Assembly: GCA_003170295.1 (NCBI GenBank)
Contig: PNAJ01000052.1
Span: 25,064-74,569, forward strand
Direction: 5' to 3'
Origin: Bryobacterales bacterium
GTDB taxonomy: Bacteria; Acidobacteriota; Terriglobia; Bryobacterales; Bryobacteraceae
DNA length: 49,506 nt
The notes under the pieces are model-generated. The model made no database searches and was not told the origin of the DNA. It was given only the letters and a program-made list of their open reading frames with translations. The position numbers and the translations under genes are program-made. Below are positions 33,762 through 42,244 of this stretch, one piece after another (position 1 is the first letter of the stretch; each line of letters begins with the position of its first letter).

Positions 33762-36008
33762 TCAGGTGCCCATCTTGATGCTGCGTCGCAAGCTTTGCGG
33801 TAGCGGGGTTGCGTATCCAATAAGACAGTATTGATCGAGAGCGAACAGCACTAAGCTCTCGAGTCCTTTACCCTCGGCCATCTGCACTTCCTTCAGCCAC
33901 GCCGTAGTCGAATCGCCTACGCCCACCAGGTGACTTCGCTGCGATGCAGGAAAGCCAAGCGCGGCACCGAAATGTATCGAGGCTTCGCATTGATCGAGAT
34001 CTCGTCCCAGAGTGTATCCGAAGCACTCCGTCTTGAGGATCGTCAACGCGGCGGGCGTCCAAGCGGACGGTGGAAAATTGAATGCGGTGTTGAAGGCTGT
34101 CGCGTTGACGTCGGTGGGATAGAGAACTTCGAAGCGGCACGATGGCTGCGTCGCTCGCACATAAGTCATGATCGCAGCCGTGAAAGTTCCAAGCACTCCC
34201 TGCAAGAATGCAACTTCATTTGGGTATGCCGCGGGATCTACGGTATTCGTCGTGAACGTCGTCATCGCGTGCCCGTATTGAGCCAGAAACTGCGCCTGCG
34301 CCCAGGCATCGTAGAAGGGCATTCCCGAAAACGCGACGTAGTCTGCGGTATCGGTCGGCGAAAATCCATTGTTAGGGAAGTACCACCACTGCACTTCACC
34401 GAACTGCAGAAACGGAGTGAGTCCCGCCGCAGCCTGAATTCCCGCCATCTCCGCATAGACTTCCTTCCAGAACGCGAGACTTGTGGGCGAGAAGTTAGTT
34501 TGAAGCGACGGAGTGGCCAATAGGATCGGATCGCCCGCCGGCCCTTCCTGCGCGATTCCGACGGACGTTGAGGGGTCCCCATTTCCAAGCTCCATGCTGA
34601 ACGACGCGGCCGTGTCGATACCGTATCCGCGCAACGCCGTGAAGTAGCTGAAGCTCCAGTCGCGCACGGCGCGATTCAATCGCGGCGATGCCGTCAGATC
34701 GGTGCGCCAGTGGCCGTCGGTCCCGCCCGCGAATGTGGTTCCACTCGTCGTCACAGTCAGGCTCGGAAGATTCGTAGCTGCGATCGACAATGTGTAGAGG
34801 TTGCTGGAAGCACCAATCGATCGGGAAGTAATGGTCAGGACGCCGCTCGATGCGCTGGCCCAAATGCCCGTCGACCCATTGTTGATCCCATCCGCCAACG
34901 CGATCGCGAGCGTCTGCGGAGTGTCGCCTGGATGCATCACCTTGGAGAAGACCGTCGAACTGGACGATCCTACTGTTCCGATCGTCAACTGAAAGGTCTG
35001 AGAGGCATCGCCGTCGGCCACCGTGATCGTTCCCGAAAAGGTCGCGGTAGCTGAAGCATAGGTGAAACCTGTCGGAATCAACTCATAGAACCACAACGCA
35101 CCGACATAGTGATTCTGCCGGGCTTTAAACCCGAGCGAATCGATGAACCACGCGGTCCTTTCCGGAGCCAGTGAGAGCGAATGCAACGTATCCCAATCGG
35201 TAGCCAGTGTGAGTTTAGGTTCCACCGCGAAAGTCGGTAAGTTCGAGGTCGGCACCGCCAGCTCAAAAAAATCAAAGTAGAAATAGTTGCCCGTTGGGCC
35301 TGCGTTTGTCACCGTGACAGAGTGAGTCCCAGCGGCGTGCACACCGATAGGCCAACGGATCAGCACGTCTTCAGCCGAAATGAAGAGATTCACAGTTCCG
35401 GCGGACACTCCGTCGACTACAATCGAAACGCCGGCTCCCGCAGCGGTCGAGAGACCAAGATATCTCGTGCCCAAATAAAGCGTGTGGGATTGTGACGCAG
35501 AATACTTCGATGCGTTAGGCGGAACCTTTGAAGCGAACAGCGCCGTCTCCGCCGAATCCACCACCGCTTCGGTGATCGCCGTGCCGCCCGTGCCCACCGC
35601 CGCGTTCGACGTGAATTGCACCCAGGTCGCCAGCAGGCTCGTTTCGATGCTCTCCGCGATTGCCACCACCGCCGGCTGCATGTACAGTTTCAGCAAGTCC
35701 GGAACCGCCAGGATCTTCGTCACGTCCGGAATCTGGAACGTCGCCTCCGCATGCGTGTTCAGTACGATCTGCGCATTGCCGATCGACGGATTCTGCAGCT
35801 GGACGGTATTGCCCTCCGCGATATTATTCGCCACCAGTACCGGGGGGATCGGCACGTTCACCGTGTCGCCCGCACGCGCCAGCGTCGGTTCATAATCGCG
35901 ATTCACCAGGTTCCCCATGACAAGGTTCCCCATCAAAGCCGGCAACGCATCCGCCGCCACCAGCTTCACAATCGCAGTCGCTACATTTGCTGAAGTAATA
36001 ATTCCCAT
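33762..36008 (-). CDS. Chimera: N-terminal half of a phage major capsid protein fused to a TIM-barrel-like structural protein
   Basis: A 748-residue open frame. Residues 1 to about 162 (MGIITSANVATAIVKLVAAD; VNRDYEPTLARAGDTVNVPI; SIETSLLATWVQF) are the start of a P22-like major capsid protein. At about residue 163 (near 35520) it passes to an unrelated sequence with lectin-like strands (TLYLGTRYLGLS, GNYFYFDFFEL), LAPERTAWFIDSLGFKARQNHYVGALWFYEL, and a C-terminal barrel-like region (SMELGNGDPS, LQFGEVQWWYFPNNGF, FEVLYPTDVNATAFN). The gene has a strong AAGGAG start signal. The simplest reading is an in-frame deletion fusing two phage structural genes. The C-terminal part is the longer one. Confidence 0.8.
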   Translation of the reverse strand: MGIITSANVATAIVKLVAADALPALMGNLVMGNLVNRDYEPTLARAGDTVNVPIPPVLVANNIAEGNTVQLQNPSIGNAQIVLNTHAEATFQIPDVTKILAVPDLLKLYMQPAVVAIAESIETSLLATWVQFTSNAAVGTGGTAITEAVVDSAETALFASKVPPNASKYSASQSHTLYLGTRYLGLSTAAGAGVSIVVDGVSAGTVNLFISAEDVLIRWPIGVHAAGTHSVTVTNAGPTGNYFYFDFFELAVPTSNLPTFAVEPKLTLATDWDTLHSLSLAPERTAWFIDSLGFKARQNHYVGALWFYELIPTGFTYASATATFSGTITVADGDASQTFQLTIGTVGSSSSTVFSKVMHPGDTPQTLAIALADGINNGSTGIWASASSGVLTITSRSIGASSNLYTLSIAATNLPSLTVTTSGTTFAGGTDGHWRTDLTASPRLNRAVRDWSFSYFTALRGYGIDTAASFSMELGNGDPSTSVGIAQEGPAGDPILLATPSLQTNFSPTSLAFWKEVYAEMAGIQAAAGLTPFLQFGEVQWWYFPNNGFSPTDTADYVAFSGMPFYDAWAQAQFLAQYGHAMTTFTTNTVDPAAYPNEVAFLQGVLGTFTAAIMTYVRATQPSCRFEVLYPTDVNATAFNTAFNFPPSAWTPAALTILKTECFGYTLGRDLDQCEASIHFGAALGFPASQRSHLVGVGDSTTAWLKEVQMAEGKGLESLVLFALDQYCLIGYATPLPQSLRRSIKMGT

Positions 36009-36033
36009 GTTTTCTCCTTTTTAACTTCCTCAA

Positions 36034-36552
36034 TCACAAGCCCCGCAGCGTCTGCGACGCTACCCTCGCGATCTCCTGCCTCACTCGATCCATATCTTCC
36101 GCGCTCATCCCCGGCCGGATCATGTCGAGATCGATCCCGCCTCCCCCGACTCCCCCGCGCTGCCCCGAGTTCGCTCCGCTTCCCCCCGCGATCCTCGCCG
36201 GCAGCAGTTCCGGATTCTCATTGACAAACTGCGTCAGGTACTCTCGGATTTCCGCTCCGCCCTGCGCCATCAGCTTTCCGTCTTCCGCCCGGTATACGTC
36301 GTCCTTCACCGCCCGATACGCCAACTCCACCTTGGCTACTCCCAATTTCTGCAACTCCCCGCGAATCGTCGCGCTCCGATCCGCCTCCTCCGCCGCTGTC
36401 CGAGCCTTCTGGTTCTCCGTCACCAGCTCATTCACCCGCTGCTCCAGACTCTCCCGGCGCTTCCGCTCCTCCGCCAACTCCGCCTGGCTCCCCATGAACT
36501 CCTGCATCACCGATTGCACAATCGATCGAATATCGTTCTCTTCCTCACCCAT
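36034..36552 (-). CDS. Phage scaffolding-like protein
   Basis: A 172-residue acidic/basic coiled-coil protein: MGEEENDIRSIVQSVMQEFM, then AEERKRRESLEQRVNELVTENQKA, and a Gly-rich segment (GGSGANSGQRGGVGGGG). Position between portal and capsid genes and the coiled-coil content fit a capsid scaffold. FVNENPELLPARI is reminiscent of scaffold or capsid-assembly proteins. No protease domain is seen. Ends 26 bp upstream of the capsid chimera. Confidence 0.7.
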   Translation of the reverse strand: MGEEENDIRSIVQSVMQEFMGSQAELAEERKRRESLEQRVNELVTENQKARTAAEEADRSATIRGELQKLGVAKVELAYRAVKDDVYRAEDGKLMAQGGAEIREYLTQFVNENPELLPARIAGGSGANSGQRGGVGGGGIDLDMIRPGMSAEDMDRVRQEIARVASQTLRGL

Positions 36553-36579
36553 CCGTTAACTCCCCTTCCGCCTCTTGGT

Positions 36580-36622
36580 GGCGCGAGCTTCAGCTTCGAG
36601 CGTCGGCTTCAGCCGGCGTCTT
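36580..36622. repeat. Short palindromic repeat between scaffold and portal genes
   Basis: Contains GGCGCGAGCTTCAGCTTCGAGC followed by GCTTCAGCCGGCGTC, with overlapping inverted repeats around the GCTTCAGC units. It resembles the dispersed palindromes elsewhere in the window but is unrelated in sequence to families A-C. Phage cassettes rarely carry such host repeats, so its presence suggests long residence in the host. Confidence 0.4.
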
Positions 36623-36623
36623 C

Positions 36624-37985
36624 CTAACTCCCCTCGATCTCCTCTACAATTCGATCCTTAACGTCCTGCCTGCTGTCCGACAAATACTTCAGCGCCAGTT
36701 TCTTGAAAATCTCTTTCTTCAACGTCGGCGAATCCACGCCCAGCGCCAGCAGCTGCTGTGCGTCTCCTAACTCCGTCCCGAAATCCGTTATGTCGAACTC
36801 GTCCATCCCCGTCACGCTGATCGCGATCCCGTCCTCGCGCGCCGCCTCGATCGCCATCAGTACCCGCCGCATCAGGTCCTTCATCGCGTCCCCATACGCC
36901 CGCAGCACTTCCTGCGTGATCGAAAAATCCAATTGCTTGCTGATTCCCGACTTCTGCCCTCCGCCCGTCAAACTTCCGCCGGCCTGCGCCAGATAACACA
37001 CTCGATAAATCTCTTCCTGCAACCGCGTCAGGTTGTCCTGCGCGATCTGGAATACTTTGCCCTCCGGCTCCGTCCACCCAAACTTGTCTTCCGGACCCAG
37101 TTGGATGTAGTAACTCTCACCCACCATCTGGCTCCAATCGCGATCCGAGTAAACAACGGGCATCGCGAACAAGCCCATTGTCAACGCCCATGACAGCGCA
37201 TTCGATTTGTTGAAATGCTCAAGTTGTAGTAATCCCGCCCGGTTAAGCATCCACAAACCTTCGGGAATGCGCAGATCGAACAGTGGAACTCGGTTTAACT
37301 TCGCCAGCGCATGCGTCCCTTCATCGACTAGCCTGATCGCGTCCTCCGCCTGTGAATAAATCCGGAACGTCTGCTTATCGTAATAAGACCACCGAGTCTC
37401 CGTCCTCCACTCAACATCTTCCACGCGGTCTTTCTTGATTAACTTCGTCCGGATCACTACCCAGTCGAAGTTCCCCTGCTCGTCGAGGTTCCAATTAATA
37501 ACGTCCTCGGCCGCGTAACCCACCAGGTACGCCCGCGACGCACCCATTGCGTCTTCTTCCGCCCTCGTCCCTGCCTTTTTCCCCGTCCGCGGAAAGTCAA
37601 CCAGCACGTAGCTCGCGCCCGTAATCAGGCTCTCCACAAACTGCCGCCGGAAGAAATCGTTAAGTCCCGTCCCCATCCCATCCACTTCATCCACCAGTGA
37701 CGAGAAGAACTCTTTACCCCGCGAATTCGACCCGTCAAACGTCACCACCGCTTCCCTTCGAAACAAGGTAGCCGAGTACCAGTCGACAATCGACCCGATA
37801 TAGTTCTCGTAAAACACGCGCCCCAACCGCTCGGTGTAAACATCGCCCGGTTCCCTCTGCCGAGGCAGCAGATACTCCTGCGCATGTAACTTAAGCCGCT
37901 CGCCGCCAATATAGAGGTCCCGATACCTTCTCCAAACCTGCTTAAGCGCCGTATACTCCGGATGCTCCCGATCAATGTCAATCAT
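36624..37985 (-). CDS. Phage portal protein (DUF4055-like)
   Basis: The dodecameric portal of the DNA-packaging vertex. The 453 residues have an N-terminal helical region (VWRRYRDLYIGGERLKLHAQEYLLPRQ), a central beta region (YLVGYAAEDVINWNLDEQGNFDWVVIRT), and a C-terminal helical crown (DFSITQEVLRAYGDAMKDLMRRVLMAIE). It resembles portal proteins of podo- and siphoviruses of the DUF4055 kind. The gene follows the terminase gene after 34 bp, the classical order. No frameshift is seen. Confidence 0.85.
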   Translation of the reverse strand: MIDIDREHPEYTALKQVWRRYRDLYIGGERLKLHAQEYLLPRQREPGDVYTERLGRVFYENYIGSIVDWYSATLFRREAVVTFDGSNSRGKEFFSSLVDEVDGMGTGLNDFFRRQFVESLITGASYVLVDFPRTGKKAGTRAEEDAMGASRAYLVGYAAEDVINWNLDEQGNFDWVVIRTKLIKKDRVEDVEWRTETRWSYYDKQTFRIYSQAEDAIRLVDEGTHALAKLNRVPLFDLRIPEGLWMLNRAGLLQLEHFNKSNALSWALTMGLFAMPVVYSDRDWSQMVGESYYIQLGPEDKFGWTEPEGKVFQIAQDNLTRLQEEIYRVCYLAQAGGSLTGGGQKSGISKQLDFSITQEVLRAYGDAMKDLMRRVLMAIEAAREDGIAISVTGMDEFDITDFGTELGDAQQLLALGVDSPTLKKEIFKKLALKYLSDSRQDVKDRIVEEIEGS

Positions 37986-38019
37986 TCCATCTCCCGTCCG
38001 TTCCTGGCGCGTGGCGCCT

Positions 38020-39318
38020 CTAAATCAGCCGTCTTCCCATCTCCCCGATACTTCCGCGCCCCCCGCATTCCTGCCACACCAAATACCCCAGCGCGTCGGA
38101 TAAGTGAGTCCTCCGCGGATCGCGATCCTTATCCACCAACTGGCTGCCTTCCTTATAAGTCACGTGCTCGAAATCCCGAATCAACTCCACGCATCGCGGA
38201 TCGACTCTCAGCAACCTCGACCCATTCGCCGCTCCTAACTTTCCGTTCATCAAAGTCACCCGGTCCCTAACCGCCGGATTAGACTTCGGAATTCGAAAGT
38301 CTACCTTCCCGTAATTCCGCAGCGCCTCCTTCAGAATCACCAGATCCGTCTTCCCCGTAGTCTGCATCCGAGCCCCCGTGGCATCCGCATACACAATCAA
38401 CCCGCCCGCATGAGACTCGAACCGCGAAGTAAACTCCGCGCAAGCGTCATAGGTGCTAGCCCGGCTCAACACAATCTCATCCAGCACCACCACCAGCCCC
38501 TTGCGATCGACCTGCGCGATCACCGAGCACATCGGGTCGACGTTAAAATCGAGCGCCCACATCAGCGGCAGCGATTCGTCCACCTTAGCCTCGCCAATAT
38601 TCCCGTCTCGCTCGAACGCTACATAGACCCGTCCCGCATGCAGCGTTAAGTACTCGCCCAACACTTCCTGCTCGTAAAACCGAGCGTCGTAACTTCGCTT
38701 CAGCCGTTCGTAATAGTCCGGAGTCTTGTCGAGCAAGAACCGGTTCTCGAACGGCCGAGCGATCACCGTCTCATAGCCATCCACCTTCCGCGCGATGAAC
38801 CGCTCGTAAACCCAGTCGTAACCCTTCGGAGTCCACACCCCAAACCCACACAACCGCTTAGCCTTCGGATCTCTTAATCGACCCTCAAGCCGTAGCCAAG
38901 CCTGCTCCGCCGTATAAGTCAGCTCGTCCAGCCCGAACCACGCCAGATTGCTGCCGCGTAACCTCTCGAACTCCTCAACGGCCCGAAACAAAATCTTGGA
39001 CCGTGTCTCCTTCATCACCAGAAAATTCTCCGCACGATTAAAGTCGTACGGAATCTTATTCCGGTCCAACAGTTCAAACAACGCCGCCTGCGTAGCGTCC
39101 CGCAGCATCGGAAACGTCGGAGCCCCAATCAACCCCGTCCGCCCCGGATTCAAATAGGTAAGCTTGATCGCCTCGTGACATAACGCCTGGCTCTTCCCCG
39201 ACCCGATCGGCCCCGAAAACCCCTTAAACCGGGCCTTCGAATCATGAAACCGTCTCTGCGTAGCCAGCGCGCTGTAAATTATTCCTCTATCGAGGATCTC
39301 TCTGGTTCCTCGATCCAC
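38020..39318 (-). CDS. Phage terminase large subunit
   Basis: A DNA-packaging motor of 432 residues. The ATPase half shows Walker A in SGPIGSGKSQ (K42) and Walker B in AWFGLDELTY (D130, E131). The nuclease half shows WALDFNVDPM (D256), VYADATGARMQTTGK (D311) and HLSDALGYLVW near the C-terminus. GTG 39318 is chosen as start because it lies just before the conserved part and behind AAGG; the open frame runs further to 39417, overlapping the small gene in another frame. This is the best-preserved sign that the cassette is of phage origin. Confidence 0.9.
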   Translation of the reverse strand: MDRGTREILDRGIIYSALATQRRFHDSKARFKGFSGPIGSGKSQALCHEAIKLTYLNPGRTGLIGAPTFPMLRDATQAALFELLDRNKIPYDFNRAENFLVMKETRSKILFRAVEEFERLRGSNLAWFGLDELTYTAEQAWLRLEGRLRDPKAKRLCGFGVWTPKGYDWVYERFIARKVDGYETVIARPFENRFLLDKTPDYYERLKRSYDARFYEQEVLGEYLTLHAGRVYVAFERDGNIGEAKVDESLPLMWALDFNVDPMCSVIAQVDRKGLVVVLDEIVLSRASTYDACAEFTSRFESHAGGLIVYADATGARMQTTGKTDLVILKEALRNYGKVDFRIPKSNPAVRDRVTLMNGKLGAANGSRLLRVDPRCVELIRDFEHVTYKEGSQLVDKDRDPRRTHLSDALGYLVWQECGGRGSIGEMGRRLI

Positions 39319-39557
39319 CCCACCTTGATGTCCGTCTTCGGTTCGTCCGTCATCTCCTTCGACAACTGAATCAGCCGTATATAATCCCCCAACGACGCCT
39401 TCACTTCCTCTTCCCACATTTGTTTCTCGACCCTGAGCAGGATTTTCTTCACTGCCTTCGCCCGGGCCTTTGTCCCCGGCCGTTTTTTTTTTGGCGCGGC
39501 TTCCGCGGCTTTCGGAGCCGTCTTTCTTTTAACCGCAGCTTTTTGTTTTAATGGCAC
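39279..39557 (-). CDS. Small lysine-rich protein upstream of terminase, possible small terminase
   Basis: A 92-residue product starting at GTG 39557. The first 40 residues are Lys/Ala/Arg/Pro-rich (KAAVKRKTAPKAAEAAPKKK), as in DNA-binding tails; the rest is helical (VEKQMWEEEVKASLGDYIRLIQLSKEM). The position in front of the large terminase, with a 40-bp overlap, suggests a small terminase or DNA-binding accessory. Its A10 run (T39483-T39492 on the plus strand) is a slippery site. A TAATCT six bases before the GTG may be a -10. Confidence 0.6.
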   Translation of the reverse strand: MPLKQKAAVKRKTAPKAAEAAPKKKRPGTKARAKAVKKILLRVEKQMWEEEVKASLGDYIRLIQLSKEMTDEPKTDIKVGWIEEPERSSIEE

Positions 39558-39667
39558 AGCCGAAGATTACACAACGCCCCGCCAACGAATCGCAGCGTGC
39601 CATCGTTAAACAAATGAATAGGAAGGAATTACAATTTCACCGCGCCCCGTGACAGACGCGAAAATGC

Positions 39668-39776
39668 GCGAAAACGTGGGGACTGACCACTCTGTCCCAA
39701 GGCGGCCGCTCTCTCACAAAAACATCGCAAGCGTTCTGCGCCGAGTGGACAGAGCGGTCTGTCCCCACGTTTTCGC
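39668..39776. repeat. MITE-like palindromic element (family B), copy 1
   Basis: Terminal arms of 30 nt at 39668-39697 (GCGAAAACGTGGGGACTGAC then CACTCTGTCC) and 39747-39776 match as inverted repeats at 28 of 30 positions, enclosing 49 bp. No target-site duplication is evident by eye. A second copy lies at 46828-46932. Confidence 0.8.
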
Positions 39777-39782
39777 CCGGGT

Positions 39783-39865
39783 GGGACGCACTCGTCCGTC
39801 CCCGCATTCCCCTTTCTTTGAAGGACGAAGCAAAAACGAAACGGCGCAAAGAACGCGCGAAGAAG
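39783..39865 (+). repeat. Inverted repeat E, left copy
   Basis: GGGACGCACTCGTCCGTCCC followed, after a short variable part, by GAAGGACGAAGCAAAAACGAAACGGCGCAAAGAACGCGC. The complement of 41021-41094 carries the same sequence with only scattered differences apart from a length change in the variable part. It begins 7 bp after the family B element. Confidence 0.75.
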
Positions 39866-39871
39866 TAATTT

Positions 39872-40246
39872 TCAATACCTTCCGACTGTCACGCTAGCCG
39901 TGGCGATGCAATAAGATCCTGACGACTGGGCTGTTTTTAGCACCTCGCCTCCCGAAAGGATTGTTACTTTAACAGAGCCTGTTTCAGTGTCGTTCTGGGC
40001 TGTCAAATAGGCAAACTTCCCAGCAGGTAGAGTTACGGTCTTTTCCCAGAACATCGTGCCATCCGGTGAAAGGCCACTTTTTAAGTGATCCATGCCATCA
40101 GTCTCGTTGGTGAAACTGATATTGGATGAATAAGCAGTACCCGTAACACGGTAGACAATATACTGTGGTTCCTGCGAAGTGATTGTACAGGAATCCGCCA
40201 AGATTACGGCGCATACAGCCGAGAGCACACGCAACCACGAAGCCAT
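39872..40246 (-). CDS. Putative secreted MmpS-like protein
   Basis: A 124-residue secreted protein; the N-terminus MASWLRVLSAVCAVILADSC resembles a lipoprotein signal. The mature part YIVYRVTGTAYSSNISFTNE, WEKTVTLPAGKFAYLTAQND and GSYCIATASVTVGRY has the beta-sandwich pattern of the MmpS family known from actinobacterial transport. No MmpL/RND partner is present. It lies inside the island bounded by inverted repeat E, on the opposite strand to the uracil-glycosylase-like gene, from which it is separated by 158 bp holding no obvious gene. Confidence 0.65.
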   Translation of the reverse strand: MASWLRVLSAVCAVILADSCTITSQEPQYIVYRVTGTAYSSNISFTNETDGMDHLKSGLSPDGTMFWEKTVTLPAGKFAYLTAQNDTETGSVKVTILSGGEVLKTAQSSGSYCIATASVTVGRY

Positions 40247-40404
40247 GCGGGGAATCGTACCATTTTTTATGACGCTACTGGCCCGTCGGGTTGATTTGTC
40301 AAGTTAGTTGTCTGCCCAATTAATGGCAACAACTTACTTTACAAATCAACATTGGGATGCAATTCTAGTGACGGACGTGACAGGCCGATGCATCTAAGTT
40401 TCAA

Positions 40405-41028
40405 ATGAACACAGAGTTATTGGATTCATTAACGCGATTTTCTTCCCCGAACGTCTTCAATCCGTGGTCGTCGCGCGATGAGAAGGACTGTACGGGCTTG
40501 GGTGCCGATGGCCGGAAGCGTCGTTTGCTTCAGCACTTCGATTGCAATCCAATTATGATTTTGGTGGGCGAAGCACCCGGCTATCAGGGATGTCGGTTCT
40601 CTGGTGTTCCATACACCAGCGAAAGACTAATTCTTAGTGGAAGAATCCCTCGTATCACGGAATCTGGCCGATTGACGACTCGAAAGCTTTCATTTAGTGA
40701 ACCCAGCGCGACGGTTGTCTGGGGCATGTTAGACGATCTTGGCATTGGGGATCGCGTGGTCATGTGGAACGCGTTCGCGTGGCATCCGCACGAGCCTGGG
40801 AATCCGTACTCAAACCGTGCGCCGTCGCGGGCCGAACTCGCCGCTGGACTGCCCATCCTCTGTGGGGTTATGGCACATTTTGCGGGCGTCCCGGTCGTTC
40901 CGGTGGGTCGGAAGGCTGAAGAGACGTTGATGGCTCTCGAAGTCAAGGCCATGCCTTGGGTGAGACATCCATCTAGGAGCGGAGCAGCGCTGTTCCGTGA
41001 GGAACTAAGAGCCCGCTTTGTTTCTTAG
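40405..41028 (+). CDS. Uracil-DNA-glycosylase superfamily protein
   Basis: A 207-residue protein with the UDG fold signature: motif A GEAPG at 55-59 (ILVGEAPGYQGCRFSG) and the C-terminal motif HPS at 188-190 (WVRHPSRSG), with WNAFAWHPHEPGNPYSNRAPS between. It would remove uracil or another base from DNA. It lacks the cysteine set of iron-sulphur family 4 enzymes, so it belongs to another branch, and the substrate is unproven. Its stop codon lies inside the right copy of inverted repeat E. Confidence 0.8.
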   Translation: MNTELLDSLTRFSSPNVFNPWSSRDEKDCTGLGADGRKRRLLQHFDCNPIMILVGEAPGYQGCRFSGVPYTSERLILSGRIPRITESGRLTTRKLSFSEPSATVVWGMLDDLGIGDRVVMWNAFAWHPHEPGNPYSNRAPSRAELAAGLPILCGVMAHFAGVPVVPVGRKAEETLMALEVKAMPWVRHPSRSGAALFREELRARFVS

Positions 41029-41094
41029 CGCGTTCCTTGCGTCGTTTCGTTTTCGCTTCGTCCTTCGACCAGGAGGGACGGACGAGAGCGTCCC
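41021..41094 (-). repeat. Inverted repeat E, right copy
   Basis: In reverse complement it reads GGGACGCTCTCGTCCGTCCC, eight variable bases, then GAAGGACGAAGCGAAAACGAAACGACGCAAGGAACGCGC. It matches 39783-39865 closely, in the opposite orientation. It contains the last three codons (including TAG) of the glycosylase gene and ends 8 bp before the end of the sialidase-like gene. Confidence 0.75.
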
Positions 41095-41101
41095 TGGATC
41101 T

Positions 41102-42244
41102 CTAATAGAAAATCGTAAACCCGCCATCCGCGCGAGCCGTCGCAGCCCCAAAACTCCAAGTTGGCACTCCGGGCGTAGCGCCTTTTTCACCGATCGGCTT
41201 CCCCAGCGCATCGAACACCTGCCAAGCCAGCGACCCTCCGCGCTGCCACGCAGTGCCCTCAGTCCAAGCGAGCAGAATTTCACCACGACCATTCACTGCA
41301 ATCCGGGGATGCTTGCGCCCCTTCCCCTCGCCCGGCGCGGCAATGGGTTGTTTGATCGCGGAGCCTGACACCTTTCCGTAATACACCTGCCCACCGGTCT
41401 CCCAAGTAGCGAAAGTTGTCCCTGCCTGCTCCGCGAATGACATGCTGCTCATCGGACAAGCATTGATCTCCCACCGCTGCACCAGAGAACCCGCGAAGCT
41501 GTTGCCGTGATCCTTCGAAACGAGAACATAGATGTCCCGATGGACATTTTCCGTCGCAGAGCGGTACAGCGCGAACAAGGTTCCATCGTGTGCCGCAAAC
41601 ATTGCCATGCCGCAACACCCGCAAGCTCCCGTAGCCTCACTCCAGGCGGAAGCTTCCCGCGCAAACGTCTTCCCGGAATCGTGAGACGCCGCAATCCACA
41701 CCTGGCGCCCCGCCTCGCCTTCCGCGGCGCCAGCTTGTTTTCCGTGCCACCCAACGAACACATTCCCTCGATCGTCAGCCGCTAGCGTGCCTCCGCCATC
41801 CAGACCGAAAGTCTTCTGCATGAGATTGCGCTGCGGCTCGAAAGCATCGCCCCGATCGTTCAGCCGCGTATAAAGCATGGGGCTGCCCGTCTGCCCCGCC
41901 TCCGGATTCAAAGGCCCCAACGGAAGCGCAACCCCGGAGCCGTTCCACGCGACGTGCACGCGCCCATTCGCACCCAAAGCCATCTGCCCGCCGCGAATTG
42001 TCCCGATCGCGAACGCGCTTCCTGCTTGAGAATTAACTCGCAGGGGCGGCGAAAACGTCTTTCCCCGATCCGCCGAGCGTACAAAAAACAAATCCCCATT
42101 CTTCGCATCGCCGGAAAAATAAAGCAGGTCGACCGTGCCGTTCGCTTCAACCAGCACCTGCGGTTGAATGCCGCCATCCGGCACGCGCAACACCTGTACG
42201 TCCGTCGCGAACGCCATCAGCGGCAGTAGTAACAGCCACTTCAT
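41102..42244 (-). CDS. Secreted Asp-box (sialidase-like) beta-propeller protein
   Basis: A 380-residue secreted protein (signal MKWLLLLPLMAFA). Three Asp boxes of the form SxDxGxxF are visible: SADRGKTF, SHDSGKTF and SKDHGNSF, marking a BNR/sialidase-type six-bladed propeller. No clear catalytic arginine triad or Tyr/Glu pair could be picked out by eye, so enzymatic activity is uncertain. ATG 42244 overlaps the stop of the PQQ-propeller gene upstream (ATGA), so the two are coupled. Confidence 0.85.
   Translation of the reverse strand: MKWLLLLPLMAFATDVQVLRVPDGGIQPQVLVEANGTVDLLYFSGDAKNGDLFFVRSADRGKTFSPPLRVNSQAGSAFAIGTIRGGQMALGANGRVHVAWNGSGVALPLGPLNPEAGQTGSPMLYTRLNDRGDAFEPQRNLMQKTFGLDGGGTLAADDRGNVFVGWHGKQAGAAEGEAGRQVWIAASHDSGKTFAREASAWSEATGACGCCGMAMFAAHDGTLFALYRSATENVHRDIYVLVSKDHGNSFAGSLVQRWEINACPMSSMSFAEQAGTTFATWETGGQVYYGKVSGSAIKQPIAAPGEGKGRKHPRIAVNGRGEILLAWTEGTAWQRGGSLAWQVFDALGKPIGEKGATPGVPTWSFGAATARADGGFTIFY

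Larger units (their letters stand above)
39558..39871. other. Repeat-rich intergenic stretch
   Basis: The 314 bp between the phage cassette and the MmpS-like gene contain no convincing gene. They are filled by a family B palindromic element (39668-39776) followed directly by one arm of a larger inverted repeat (39783-39865). Confidence 0.6.

Noticed and set aside
39558..39871. Possible phage attachment site next to the terminase genes
   Set aside because: No tRNA, integrase or matching direct repeat was found; the repeats there belong to dispersed palindromic families.
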